DNA of 64,000 nt from Bacteroidota bacterium (GTDB lineage: Bacteria; Bacteroidota; Bacteroidia; Chitinophagales; BACL12): NCBI GenBank assembly GCA_016706865.1, contig JADJIS010000002.1, forward strand, positions 372,001-436,000. The letters are read 5' to 3'. Below the pieces are notes generated by a model. The model saw nothing but the letters and a program-made list of their open reading frames with translations. It was not told where the DNA came from and did not search any database. The position numbers and the translations under genes were made by a program. Below are positions 16,740 through 24,411 of the stretch, in pieces. Each line of letters starts with the position of its first letter. Within the stretch, counting starts at the first letter, position 1.

Positions 16740-18278
16740 CTAATATTTCAGCACCATATCAATAATTACAATTTCACTATCATTATTAAAATGTTCCGGT
16801 AATAATTGATCATCGTGATCGGTAAAGGCTGCTATTTTATAACCTTGTAATTGCAGTTCATTAATTGTAAGAGAATCGGGGCAAATAGAATAAATATTCT
16901 GATCGGAATAAAACATAGCTTCTATTTGTTCATTCGGCTTAGCATTAAAAATGATATAATTTCCTTTCAGGTAAGTATCCAGTTTTCTATAGATATCGGT
17001 GTTGTGATTTTTGACACTAATATTTTCGTAATTATAAATTGCTATTCCGCGCTCATGAAACTTTCGGAGGGTTTCGTATTTAAGTAAAAAATAGCAACTG
17101 ATTATCAATAAGGTAAATACGATAACTTTTGTAAAAATGGGATTGATTTTTCGCGATAGTAATTGGAGGAGGAGATCAAAATTGAAACCAACCGCCAAAA
17201 AAATTAAGGGTGCAATTACAAAAACATATCCTATTATTTTGGTGGAAACTATTATGGAAAAGAAAAAATAAATGATCAGTATTCCCGATATAATAATGGT
17301 TTTAAAATGATTGGGAATGGAAGATCGTACGAGTATGAATATTCCCGTAATCAAAAGAGCTAAAATAAACAAGGTATAATTCTCATTGAAATGGATAAAA
17401 TAAAAGGTAAAATCGCCGATATGTCCCTCCACGGCTTTTCCAACATGCAAATTGGTAAATTCCCTTTCGTAGGATGATTCCAAGGGGAAATGCAGAGCAA
17501 TATATATCTGCCAGGGTAAAAACACACAGGTAGTGATAGCAACACCTAAAAACAGGGCTTTTAAATCTTTTAAACGAAGATGTCTGCCTTTAGTAAATAA
17601 AATAAATAATCCCCAGCATGCATACGCGAGAAGTCCGGTGAGCCATTTCACAAGAATTGCGGCACCTGAAAATATTCCTATTGCTACCAGCCAATACCAT
17701 TTTTTATTTTGGAGATATTCCATTAAACTCCAGATGGAAGCAGTTACGTAAAATAAAAATGCTACATCGTTATGATCCATTCCGATTGCACCTGTTGTTT
17801 GTTCGATGGAGAAAAAGGAAAATGAAAACAGCATTGCGGCACAAAAACCAACAAGAGATTTTTTCATTAAAAATCCCATACGAAATAAAAGCAGTGTTAA
17901 ACATGCACAGAGAAACGCACTTGGAAAACGAAGGCCAAATTCATTAACTCCAAATATTTTCATGCTGATAGCCATTTGCCAGAGAAACAATGGTTGTTTA
18001 TGTAACCAGATATGATTATTTGACCAGTCTTTATAATTATAATCTAAAACCGGCTCTGTCCTCAACATGGGAGCCAATGGCTTGCTCATCATATTTTTTG
18101 CAACAAGTGCGTGATATTTTTCATCAAAGTCGTGTAAATAATGATCCTGAGATATATAATGAAAACGAATAAATAATGCAGAACAAAAAATAAAAAAGCC
18201 CGTGATCAGGTATTTTTTATAACTAAATAAAAAAATTGCAGTCAGCGCACAAATTAAACTCACTATAAATAAGATCAT
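16740..18278 (-). CDS. GT39-type membrane glycosyltransferase (ArnT/PMT-like)
   Basis: 512 residues from the ATG at 18278. The first helix MILFIVSLICAL fits there; the frame continues 34 codons further upstream, but those are translated mostly from a GGACATA microsatellite and are unlikely to be real. About twelve transmembrane helices. The first periplasmic loop has the acidic motif HDFDEKYHALVAKNM (~50) followed by WLHKQPLFLW, typical of dolichyl- or polyprenyl-phosphate sugar transferases related to ArnT. It likely moves a sugar from a lipid carrier to lipid A, glycan or protein. Bounded on both sides by repeat arrays. Confidence 0.9.
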   Translation of the reverse strand: MILFIVSLICALTAIFLFSYKKYLITGFFIFCSALFIRFHYISQDHYLHDFDEKYHALVAKNMMSKPLAPMLRTEPVLDYNYKDWSNNHIWLHKQPLFLWQMAISMKIFGVNEFGLRFPSAFLCACLTLLLFRMGFLMKKSLVGFCAAMLFSFSFFSIEQTTGAIGMDHNDVAFLFYVTASIWSLMEYLQNKKWYWLVAIGIFSGAAILVKWLTGLLAYACWGLFILFTKGRHLRLKDLKALFLGVAITTCVFLPWQIYIALHFPLESSYEREFTNLHVGKAVEGHIGDFTFYFIHFNENYTLFILALLITGIFILVRSSIPNHFKTIIISGILIIYFFFSIIVSTKIIGYVFVIAPLIFLAVGFNFDLLLQLLSRKINPIFTKVIVFTLLIISCYFLLKYETLRKFHERGIAIYNYENISVKNHNTDIYRKLDTYLKGNYIIFNAKPNEQIEAMFYSDQNIYSICPDSLTINELQLQGYKIAAFTDHDDQLLPEHFNNDSEIVIIDMVLKY

Positions 18279-18330
18279 AGTTTCGTGGGATTTTTTCGCA
18301 TATGAGTAAAAGTATGAATTTTTGAAGAAA

Positions 18331-18401
18331 TAGGACATAGGACGTAGGACATAGGACGTAGGACATATGACATAGGACATATGACATAGGACATAGGACA
18401 G
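18331..18401. repeat. Microsatellite-like GGACATA/GGACGTA tandem repeat
   Basis: About seven to nine imperfect copies of TAGGACATAGGACGTAGGACATATGAC words, with units of 9-10 bases. It lies upstream of the GT39 ATG and creates a spurious N-terminal extension in that frame. A related style of repeat occurs at 49890-50010. Confidence 0.8.
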
Positions 18402-18420
18402 TTCTGAGTTTGAAAACGTT

Positions 18421-19680
18421 TTTAGGGTTGGTAGGGATTGAGAGGGAGGAATATATATCGGGTTGTGGATCCGATTGATGTTCTGGGCCCCGACCCTATA
18501 GGGGAGTAAGTTTATAGAGTTGGCAGGGTTTGCAAAGGTTAGCAGGGTTTGCAGGGATTCACTGCGGAGGAAAATCTTCAGGGTTGTTGATTTGTTTATT
18601 GTTCTTTATTCTTTGTTCTTTATTCGATATTTATTTTCAAGGTTTGCTTCGGAGGAAAATCTCCCGGCTGTCGATCCGATTATTATTTTTTATTTTTTGA
18701 TTGTTATTGGATATTTCTCAGGGTTCACTACGGAGGAAAATCTTCAGGGTTGTTGATTTGTTTATTGTTCTTTATTCTTTGTTCTTTATTCGATATTTAT
18801 TTTCAAGGTTTGCTTCGGAGGAAAATCTCCCGGCCGTCGATCCGATTATTATTTTATATTTTTTGATTGTTATTGGATATTCCTCAGGGTTCACAACGGA
18901 GGAAAATCTTCAGGGTTGTTGATTTGTTTATTGTTCATTATTCTTTGTTCTTTATTCGATATTTATTTTCAAGGTTTACTTCGGAGGAAAATCTTCCGGG
19001 CTGTCGATCCGATTATTATTTTTTATTTTTTGATTGTTATTGGATATTCCTCAGGGTTCACTTCGGAGGAAAATCTTCAGGGTTGTCGATTTGTTTATTG
19101 TTCTTTATTCTTTGTTCTTTATTCGATATTTATTTTCAAGGTATGCTTCGTAGGAAAATCTTCCTGGTTGTTGATTTGTTTATTGTTCTTTATTCTTTGT
19201 TCATTATTCGATATTATTTTTCAAGGTTTGATTCGGAAGAAAATTTCCAGGGTTGTCGATACAATTAATGTTTTTGGCCCCCTACCCCATAGAGGAGTAA
19301 GTTTATAGTTCCATTGAAAGTTTCAATTCGGAGGAAAATCATCCAGGTAGTCGATCCGATTATTATTTTTTATTTTTTGATTGTTATTGGATATTCCTCA
19401 GGGTTCCCAACGGAGGCAAACCTTACGGGATGTCGATTTGTTTAGAGATCTTTATTCCTTGTTCGATACCTGTCCGCCCTTTGGCGGATTCGATATTATT
19501 TTTCAAGGTTTGCTTCGGAAGAAAATCTCCCGGCCGTCGATCCGATTGATATTTTTTGATTGTTATTGGATATTCCTCAGGGTTCACAACGGAGGAATAT
19601 CTCCAGGGTTATCGATCCGATTTATCCATGCCTGGCGACCGCTGGCAGAAAGGTTCGATATTGCCTAGTGCACTGTTTTA
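18421..19680 (+). repeat. Modular repeat array B (about 14 cores, 166-bp higher-order units)
   Basis: Same core and linkers as array A, same strand. Cores lie near 18450, 18565, 18652, 18731, 18815, 18897, 18981, 19064, 19148, 19232, 19330, 19408, 19517 and 19589. Between 18565 and 19064 cores alternate strictly between two linkers, giving a higher-order unit repeated three times with starts at 18565, 18731, 18897 and 19064 (166, 166, 167 bases). The CCCCTACCCCATAG linker appears at about 18487 and 19277. A nested 20-base palindrome interrupts the array at 19469. No gene. Confidence 0.85.
19469..19488 (+). repeat. Nested 20-bp palindromic insert flanked by TTCGATA direct repeats
   Basis: CCTG followed by TCCGCC, loop CTTT, then GGCGGA. 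TTCGATA occurs on both sides (19462-19468 and 19489-19495), like a target duplication inside a linker of array B. A relative with a compensatory stem change lies at 54131-54150. Confidence 0.6.
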
Positions 19681-19682
19681 TC

Positions 19683-19775
19683 TTTCCTTTTTTACCCTTA
19701 TCCAACCCTTCCTTCCTTCATTTCCTTAGAACCTTCCCCTTCAATTCTTCGAATCTTCTCCCTTCGAATCTTCCT
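19683..19775 (-). repeat. Purine-rich dispersed repeat, copy 2 (reverse orientation)
   Basis: Pyrimidine-rich on the plus strand: CCTTCCTTCCTTC, AGAACCTTCCCCTTC and GAATCTTCTCCCTTCGAATC, the reverse complement of the words at 6652 and 53975. It runs directly into the glyS promoter region, so it separates array B from glyS. Confidence 0.7.
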
Positions 19776-19782
19776 ATATTTG
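19775..19782 (+). promoter_or_regulatory. -7 promoter box TATATTTG for glyS
   Basis: Exact TAnnTTTG match that ends four bases before the glyS ATG, implying a leaderless or nearly leaderless transcript. No TTTG lies at the -33 position; the upstream DNA is the pyrimidine-rich repeat. Confidence 0.5.
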
Positions 19783-19786
19783 CCCC

Positions 19787-21328
19787 ATGATCGCAAACGA
19801 CAGTGAAAAATTCAAAAAAGTGATTGGCCATGCAAAGGAGTATGGCTTTATATTTCAGAGTTCAGAGATTTACGACGGATTGAGTGCAGTATATGATTAT
19901 GGCCCATATGGAGCTTTGCTTAAAAACAATATCAAGGAGTACTGGTGGAAAAGCATGGTACAGATGCACGAGAATATTGTGGGGCTCGATTCTTCCATTC
20001 TGATGCATCCAACCACCTGGAAAGCGAGCGGACATGTGGATGCTTTTAATGATCCTTTAATCGATAATAAAGATTCGAAAAAAAGATATCGTGCAGATAC
20101 TTTGGTGGAGGATTATCTTGCAAAACAGGATGATAAAATAAATAAGGAAGTTGAAAAAGCGAAAAAACGTTTCGAGAATTTTGATGAGGAAATGTTTCGC
20201 ACAACAAATGGTCGTGTGCTGGAAATTGCAGAAAAAAGAAATGCAGTTCATGCGCGATTTGTAAAAGCATTGAACGAGAATAATTTAGAGGAAGTAAAAC
20301 AAATAATTATAGATTGTGAAATTGCAGATCCTGAATCGGGAAGCAGAAATTGGACAGATGTACGTCAATTCAATTTAATGTTCTCCACTAAAATGGGTTC
20401 TGTGGCAGAAGATGCGGATACTATTTATTTGCGTCCCGAAACTGCGCAGGGAATATTTGTGAATTTTTTAAATGTACAAAAATCCACGCGACAAAAAATA
20501 CCTTTCGGAATTGCACAAATTGGAAAAGCATTCAGGAATGAAATTGTTGCGCGTCAATTTATTTTTCGTATGCGCGAATTCGAACAAATGGAAATGCAAT
20601 TTTTTGTTCGTCCCGGTGAGGAATTAAAATATTACGAATTCTGGAAAGCTGCGCGCATGCAATGGCATAAAGCATTGGGAACTCCTGATTCCATGCTGAA
20701 ATTTCACGATCACGATAAGGTTGCACATTATGCAAATGCAGCAGTGGATATAGAATTTAATTTTCCCTTTGGATTTAAGGAATTGGAAGGAATACATTCG
20801 CGAACAAATTATGATCTTGGTCGCCATACCGAATTCAGCGGAAAAAAATTACAATACTTTGACTCGGAGTTAAATGAAAACTATATACCTTACGTTGTGG
20901 AAACAAGCATAGGTTGCGACAGGATGTTTTTGGCGATGTTGTGCAATGCTTATGATGAAGAACCGGTGAATGAGGATACAAGAACAGTATTGCGTTTGCC
21001 GGCGGTGATAGCACCTATTAAAGTTGCTGTTTTGCCATTGATTAAAAAGGACGGATTGCCCGAAAAGGCGATGGAAATATTTAACAATTTAAAATTCCAT
21101 CATCAGTGTTATTATGAGGAAAAAGATTCTATCGGAAAAAGATACAGAAGAATGGATGCCATTGGAACTCCTTATTGTATTACAGTTGATCATCAGACAT
21201 TGGAAGATAATACCGTTACCATTCGTGAGCGCGATAGTATGTTACAGGAAAGAATTTCTATGAATGATGTATTAAAAATTGTAAGCGAAAAAGTGGACAT
21301 GAATAATATTTTAAAGAGTTTGGTTTAA
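19787..21328 (+). CDS. glyS: Glycyl-tRNA synthetase (dimeric class II type)
   Basis: 513 residues. Charges tRNA-Gly with glycine. It is the single-chain alpha2 form, shown by the N-terminal YGFIFQSSEIYDGLSAVYDYGPYG, motif 1 region HPTTWKASGHVDAFNDPL, motif 2 AFRNEIVARQFIFRMREFEQME (~250) and motif 3 near ETSIGCDRMFLAM. A C-terminal anticodon-binding domain (~400-513) is present. The ATG at 19787 fits the family start exactly. Flanked upstream by the long repeat region. Confidence 0.97.
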   Translation: MIANDSEKFKKVIGHAKEYGFIFQSSEIYDGLSAVYDYGPYGALLKNNIKEYWWKSMVQMHENIVGLDSSILMHPTTWKASGHVDAFNDPLIDNKDSKKRYRADTLVEDYLAKQDDKINKEVEKAKKRFENFDEEMFRTTNGRVLEIAEKRNAVHARFVKALNENNLEEVKQIIIDCEIADPESGSRNWTDVRQFNLMFSTKMGSVAEDADTIYLRPETAQGIFVNFLNVQKSTRQKIPFGIAQIGKAFRNEIVARQFIFRMREFEQMEMQFFVRPGEELKYYEFWKAARMQWHKALGTPDSMLKFHDHDKVAHYANAAVDIEFNFPFGFKELEGIHSRTNYDLGRHTEFSGKKLQYFDSELNENYIPYVVETSIGCDRMFLAMLCNAYDEEPVNEDTRTVLRLPAVIAPIKVAVLPLIKKDGLPEKAMEIFNNLKFHHQCYYEEKDSIGKRYRRMDAIGTPYCITVDHQTLEDNTVTIRERDSMLQERISMNDVLKIVSEKVDMNNILKSLV

Positions 21329-21352
21329 TATTTTTAATTAAAATTATATGCC

Positions 21353-21745
21353 TTGAGTTATGTGTTAAAAATATTTTCTGTTTTCCTATTTCTATTTATT
21401 GTTTCCTGTAATAAGGAAGAGATTCCGGATGATAATTTTAATGCTTCCGAAAATTTTAACAGAACAATAAAGTTTGAAGTATACCATGTATATGATTTTT
21501 CACCGGTTTCTGATTCGGCGGTTGGCGGTGCAATAATTACAGTTTATGAAAATTATGAAGATTTTCTCACAGAATATTATCCTGATGCTACAAGAACAAC
21601 CGATTCTTTAGGAAAATGTGAGATAGGAGGGTTGGATAAGGATAAATATTATATCCGCTGTGTTCATCCAGCCTTTTCTAATGTAATTGATTCGGTTACT
21701 ACACCGGCAAATACAACTTCTTTTGTGGAAATGCTTTTTTATTAA
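21353..21745 (+). CDS. Small lipoprotein with a carboxypeptidase-regulatory-like region
   Basis: 130 residues. Lipoprotein signal with the lipobox FIVSC followed by NKEE, so probably anchored in the outer membrane. The rest resembles a small beta-sandwich: an early VYDFSPVSDSAVGGAIITVY strand pair, then DSLGKCEIGGLDKDKYYI, as in carboxypeptidase-regulatory-like domains. The start is TTG at 21353; a GTG at 21362 is an alternative and no ATG is available. Lies 24 bases after glyS and may be co-transcribed. Function unknown. Confidence 0.75.
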   Translation: MSYVLKIFSVFLFLFIVSCNKEEIPDDNFNASENFNRTIKFEVYHVYDFSPVSDSAVGGAIITVYENYEDFLTEYYPDATRTTDSLGKCEIGGLDKDKYYIRCVHPAFSNVIDSVTTPANTTSFVEMLFY

Positions 21746-21751
21746 AAGTAA

Positions 21752-22342
21752 TTACTCCGCTGCATTCACAAAATGGAAATCAACCTGTAGTTTTTCCCAT
21801 TTCAAACGAACTATACCGGTATTAGGAATTGCATCAGGTATTACTTCAAACAACAAATTTTCCTGCACTGTTTCAACCATGGTAGGTTTTACATTTACTC
21901 TCAATGCATCTTCACTTTGATCGTATTTAAATGCACCCCACTGCGTTTCGTTCACATTAAAAATTATGGTCCATTGTTCCGCTGTTGGAATGGTAAAAAG
22001 GGAATAGGTTCCCTTTGGGAGATTTTGCCCTTCTATGGTAACGTCTTGTGTAAATGTTATGGTAGTTGCCTCATTGGCACCTGTTCTCCAAACTTCGTCG
22101 TATTTAACAAGTTCGCCCCAAATTGGGCGGCCTTTCACTAATGGAGAACTGTAAACAATGGTTATTGTATTTGTGCCAATGGTTGCAGTTGCAGTTGCGG
22201 GAGGACTAACTCTGTTCTCCTTGTTTTGCATTTCTTCCTGGCGTTTTTCTTTAATGGCCTCCTGTGAAGAGTTTCCACATGAAGAAATAAACATGATTAC
22301 GGTGATCGCAATTAAATAATTGTAAGCTTTAACGGTTCTCAT
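21752..22342 (-). CDS. DUF2911 lipoprotein
   Basis: 196 residues. Lipobox MFISSCG at the N-terminus. The DUF2911 domain (~45-195) is clear from VYSSPLVKGRPIWGELVKYDEVWRTGANEATTI and LPKGTYSLFTIP. This family is common in Bacteroidota; its molecular role is unknown. A -7-like box (TACCTTTG on the minus strand, 22363-22370) precedes it, so it is probably transcribed alone. Its 3' end converges on the small lipoprotein gene six bases away. Confidence 0.9.
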   Translation of the reverse strand: MRTVKAYNYLIAITVIMFISSCGNSSQEAIKEKRQEEMQNKENRVSPPATATATIGTNTITIVYSSPLVKGRPIWGELVKYDEVWRTGANEATTITFTQDVTIEGQNLPKGTYSLFTIPTAEQWTIIFNVNETQWGAFKYDQSEDALRVNVKPTMVETVQENLLFEVIPDAIPNTGIVRLKWEKLQVDFHFVNAAE

Positions 22343-22381
22343 TTATAATAAATTAGGTGCCGCAAAGGTAAGTATTTATTT

Positions 22382-22546
22382 TCAGAGTTTGATGTATCGG
22401 TTGATGATGTACAATGCAATGGCTGCGGCCAAAACTATCAGCACGGTGATCCACCACAACCACATAAGTATGCTGAATATAATTATTGCCAATACAATAA
22501 AAACAAGAATTATAATTCCTAATTGTATCCAGTCGCCGATATTCAT
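22382..22546 (-). CDS. 54-residue membrane protein
   Basis: An ATG at 22546 opens a 54-codon frame ending in TGA. The product starts MNIGDWIQLG and is almost entirely two hydrophobic helices separated by LMWLWWITV, ending in YIINRYIKL. No cysteine. Nothing overlaps it on either strand, and the hydrophobic composition is continuous, which supports it as a real small inner-membrane protein. Function unknown. Confidence 0.55.
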   Translation of the reverse strand: MNIGDWIQLGIIILVFIVLAIIIFSILMWLWWITVLIVLAAAIALYIINRYIKL

Positions 22547-22648
22547 TTGCCCTGAGTAGAAAATCTCTAAATTTTTTAAAGTAAGTATTATACTTAAAGA
22601 TTTACTATTCAGGGCAAAGTTAATTAAATGATTCGGATCAATTGTAAT

Positions 22649-23491
22649 TTAATTACAACAATCAGTTCCGCAACCGCAATCTTTCGATTTTTCGCCGTAA
22701 ACGGTGATGCTGAAAATTCCGGTTTTACTTTCTTTGAAATCTTTTAATTGTTGTTCATTCAAATAATTGGATAATATCTCATCAGGAATAGTGATCGCTT
22801 TTTCTTTGTTGATCTCCACTTTTGTAAATCCTGCATTACTTATCATGGCAAGATAATCGTCTTTTTGAATTGCTCCCGAAACACAACCCGCATACATTTC
22901 TGCTTCTTTTACGATCGTTTCCTGTAAATTTCCAACCAATACAATATCCGATACGCTAAAATGTCCACCGGGTTTTATTATGCGATACATTTCGGTGAAT
23001 GCTTTTAATTTATCCGGTACTAAATTCAGCACACAATTGCTCACTACTACATCTGCTTTATTATTGCTTATAGGAATTTTTTCTATATCTCCTAAACGAA
23101 ATTCCACATTCTCGAGTTTTAATTTCTGCGCATTTTTTCTTGCCAGATCTATCATGGTTTCGGTCATGTCAATTCCAATAACTCTTCCGTCTTCACCAAC
23201 AATGGAACGCGCAATAAATGCATCATTACCCGCACCACTTCCGAGGTCTACCACAGTATCACCTTTTTTAATTTGCGCAAATTCCGTTGGAAGTCCGCAA
23301 CCCAACCCCAGGTCGGCATCTGCGAAATATCCTTCCAGAGATGTATAATCATCCGACATGATGGCATAATCAATTGTTGAACATCCACAGCCTGCACCGC
23401 AGCAAGAAGTTTCGTTTTGTGTTTTCGACTGTGTGGCAATTTCAGAATATTTTTCTTTTACCAGTTCTTTGATGTTTTGTTCGTTTTGCAT
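22649..23491 (-). CDS. arsM: Arsenite S-adenosylmethionine methyltransferase ArsM
   Basis: 280 residues. Transfers methyl groups from SAM to trivalent arsenic. The N-terminal CCGAGCGC cluster (~29), SAM motif VVDLGSGAGNDAF (~82), VSNCVLNLVPDK and YAGCVSGA carry the cysteines expected for As(III) binding; the C-terminus ends CGCGTDCC. Last gene of arsR-arsN2-arsM, 22 bases after arsN2. It differs from the second ArsM at 54609, which lies in the arsenosugar cluster. Detoxification by methylation is the likely role. Confidence 0.93.
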   Translation of the reverse strand: MQNEQNIKELVKEKYSEIATQSKTQNETSCCGAGCGCSTIDYAIMSDDYTSLEGYFADADLGLGCGLPTEFAQIKKGDTVVDLGSGAGNDAFIARSIVGEDGRVIGIDMTETMIDLARKNAQKLKLENVEFRLGDIEKIPISNNKADVVVSNCVLNLVPDKLKAFTEMYRIIKPGGHFSVSDIVLVGNLQETIVKEAEMYAGCVSGAIQKDDYLAMISNAGFTKVEINKEKAITIPDEILSNYLNEQQLKDFKESKTGIFSITVYGEKSKDCGCGTDCCN

Positions 23492-23513
23492 AATAGTTGT
23501 TTTATATTTTTAA

Positions 23514-23951
23514 TTAAATGTTTTTCATTAATACGATCGCTGATTCTGCGCACAATACTTTGTATTCATAAGTATTTTTTATTGTTTCGGGAATTTTATT
23601 TCTTTCCACCTTTATAAACCCATTTTTTAGAAAGAATTTTTCTGCTGTTTCTGTAAGTAAATAAATTTGTTTAATATTTTTTGATTTTGCATGTTCAATT
23701 AATGCGGAGTAAACCAACTGACCTAATCCTTGGTTGCGTTTTCCTTCAACAACTGCCAGCGAACGAAGTAATGCAACATCATCATAAATTTCCAATCCCC
23801 CCACAGCAATTATTTCCTCATTGTTCATCAAACATAAAAAATCCTTCAAATGCTTATTAATATCCTCAAAAGGCAACCCTGAATTTTTCAGAAGATTTTG
23901 AATTTCCTCCAATTGAACAGTTTCTGCCGGTTTAAGATTTATTGTTTCCAT
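23514..23951 (-). CDS. arsN2: GNAT acetyltransferase, ArsN2-like
   Basis: 145 residues from the ATG at 23951; the open frame continues upstream inside arsR but in a different frame, so the later start is preferred. GNAT fold with the acetyl-CoA loop EGKRNQGLGQLVYSALIEHA (~80-98) and the C-terminal EKFFLKNGFIKVER. It is the arsenic-associated GNAT type that sits between arsR and arsM in many operons. Its start follows the arsR stop by one base. Substrate not proven; organoarsenical or amino-acid N-acetylation is proposed for relatives. Confidence 0.8.
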   Translation of the reverse strand: METINLKPAETVQLEEIQNLLKNSGLPFEDINKHLKDFLCLMNNEEIIAVGGLEIYDDVALLRSLAVVEGKRNQGLGQLVYSALIEHAKSKNIKQIYLLTETAEKFFLKNGFIKVERNKIPETIKNTYEYKVLCAESAIVLMKNI

Positions 23952-23952
23952 T

Positions 23953-24267
23953 TCAGCAACACTTAATTTCTTTAAATAATAATTGGAAAAAATTAAGCGC
24001 CATGGAACACGTTTGTGTATCGAGGCAATAACATACCCTGGGGCCATCGATTTCTCCCTTTATTAAACCCGCCTTTTTGAGTTCAGCCAGATGTTGTGAA
24101 ACGGTGGATTGAGAAAGCGGCAGTTCGTCCACTATCTCCCCGCAAACACATTGGCCATTAGAGAGTATTTTGAGGATGGCAATGCGGGCAGGATGCGCCA
24201 AAGCCTTTGCTATTGCTGCCAATTGAACCTCGTCTTCCTTAAATTCCAGATGTTTTGAATAAGCCAT
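23953..24267 (-). CDS. arsR: ArsR-family arsenic-responsive repressor
   Basis: 104 residues. Winged-helix repressor. The conserved [29 protein letters not shown] segment holds two Cys in CVCGE, the usual As(III)-sensing position, and [19 protein letters not shown] is the recognition helix. Extra Cys occur at VCYCLD, CS and the terminal CC. First gene of the arsR-arsN2-arsM operon. A complete promoter with an inverted repeat lies just upstream, so autorepression relieved by arsenite is likely. Confidence 0.94.
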   Translation of the reverse strand: MAYSKHLEFKEDEVQLAAIAKALAHPARIAILKILSNGQCVCGEIVDELPLSQSTVSQHLAELKKAGLIKGEIDGPRVCYCLDTQTCSMALNFFQLLFKEIKCC

Positions 24268-24279
24268 ATCTAATCTTAT

Positions 24280-24316
24280 ATCGCAAATATACGATGAAAG
24301 GTTTCAAATAAGCAAA
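24280..24316 (-). promoter_or_regulatory. ars operon promoter with overlapping inverted repeat
   Basis: Minus strand TTTG (24316-24313), 21-base spacer, TATATTTG (24291-24284), about 13-16 bases before the arsR ATG. The -7 box sits inside ATCG-N8-CGAT (24280-24295), a plausible ArsR operator. Box and spacing match consensus; operator role is inferred. Confidence 0.7.
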
Positions 24317-24411
24317 CTATTTTAAGAAAATTTTCTAAAAATCGCTAAAATGATGGTTTGTCAGACCCTTAACCTAAGTAGAAACTAATTAAATATAATT
24401 GGACCGTTTAA

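Noticed and set aside
18520..19308. Several overlapping plus-strand frames of 70-133 codons inside array B (and similar in array A)
   Set aside because: They translate the repeat modules themselves, with near-identical peptides repeated in phase, no start signals and no domain. They follow from the repeat lacking stops in one frame.
15720..19680. CRISPR array
   Set aside because: Units are not uniform repeats with unique spacers: three linker types recur, units are 80 bases or more, and no cas gene is present.
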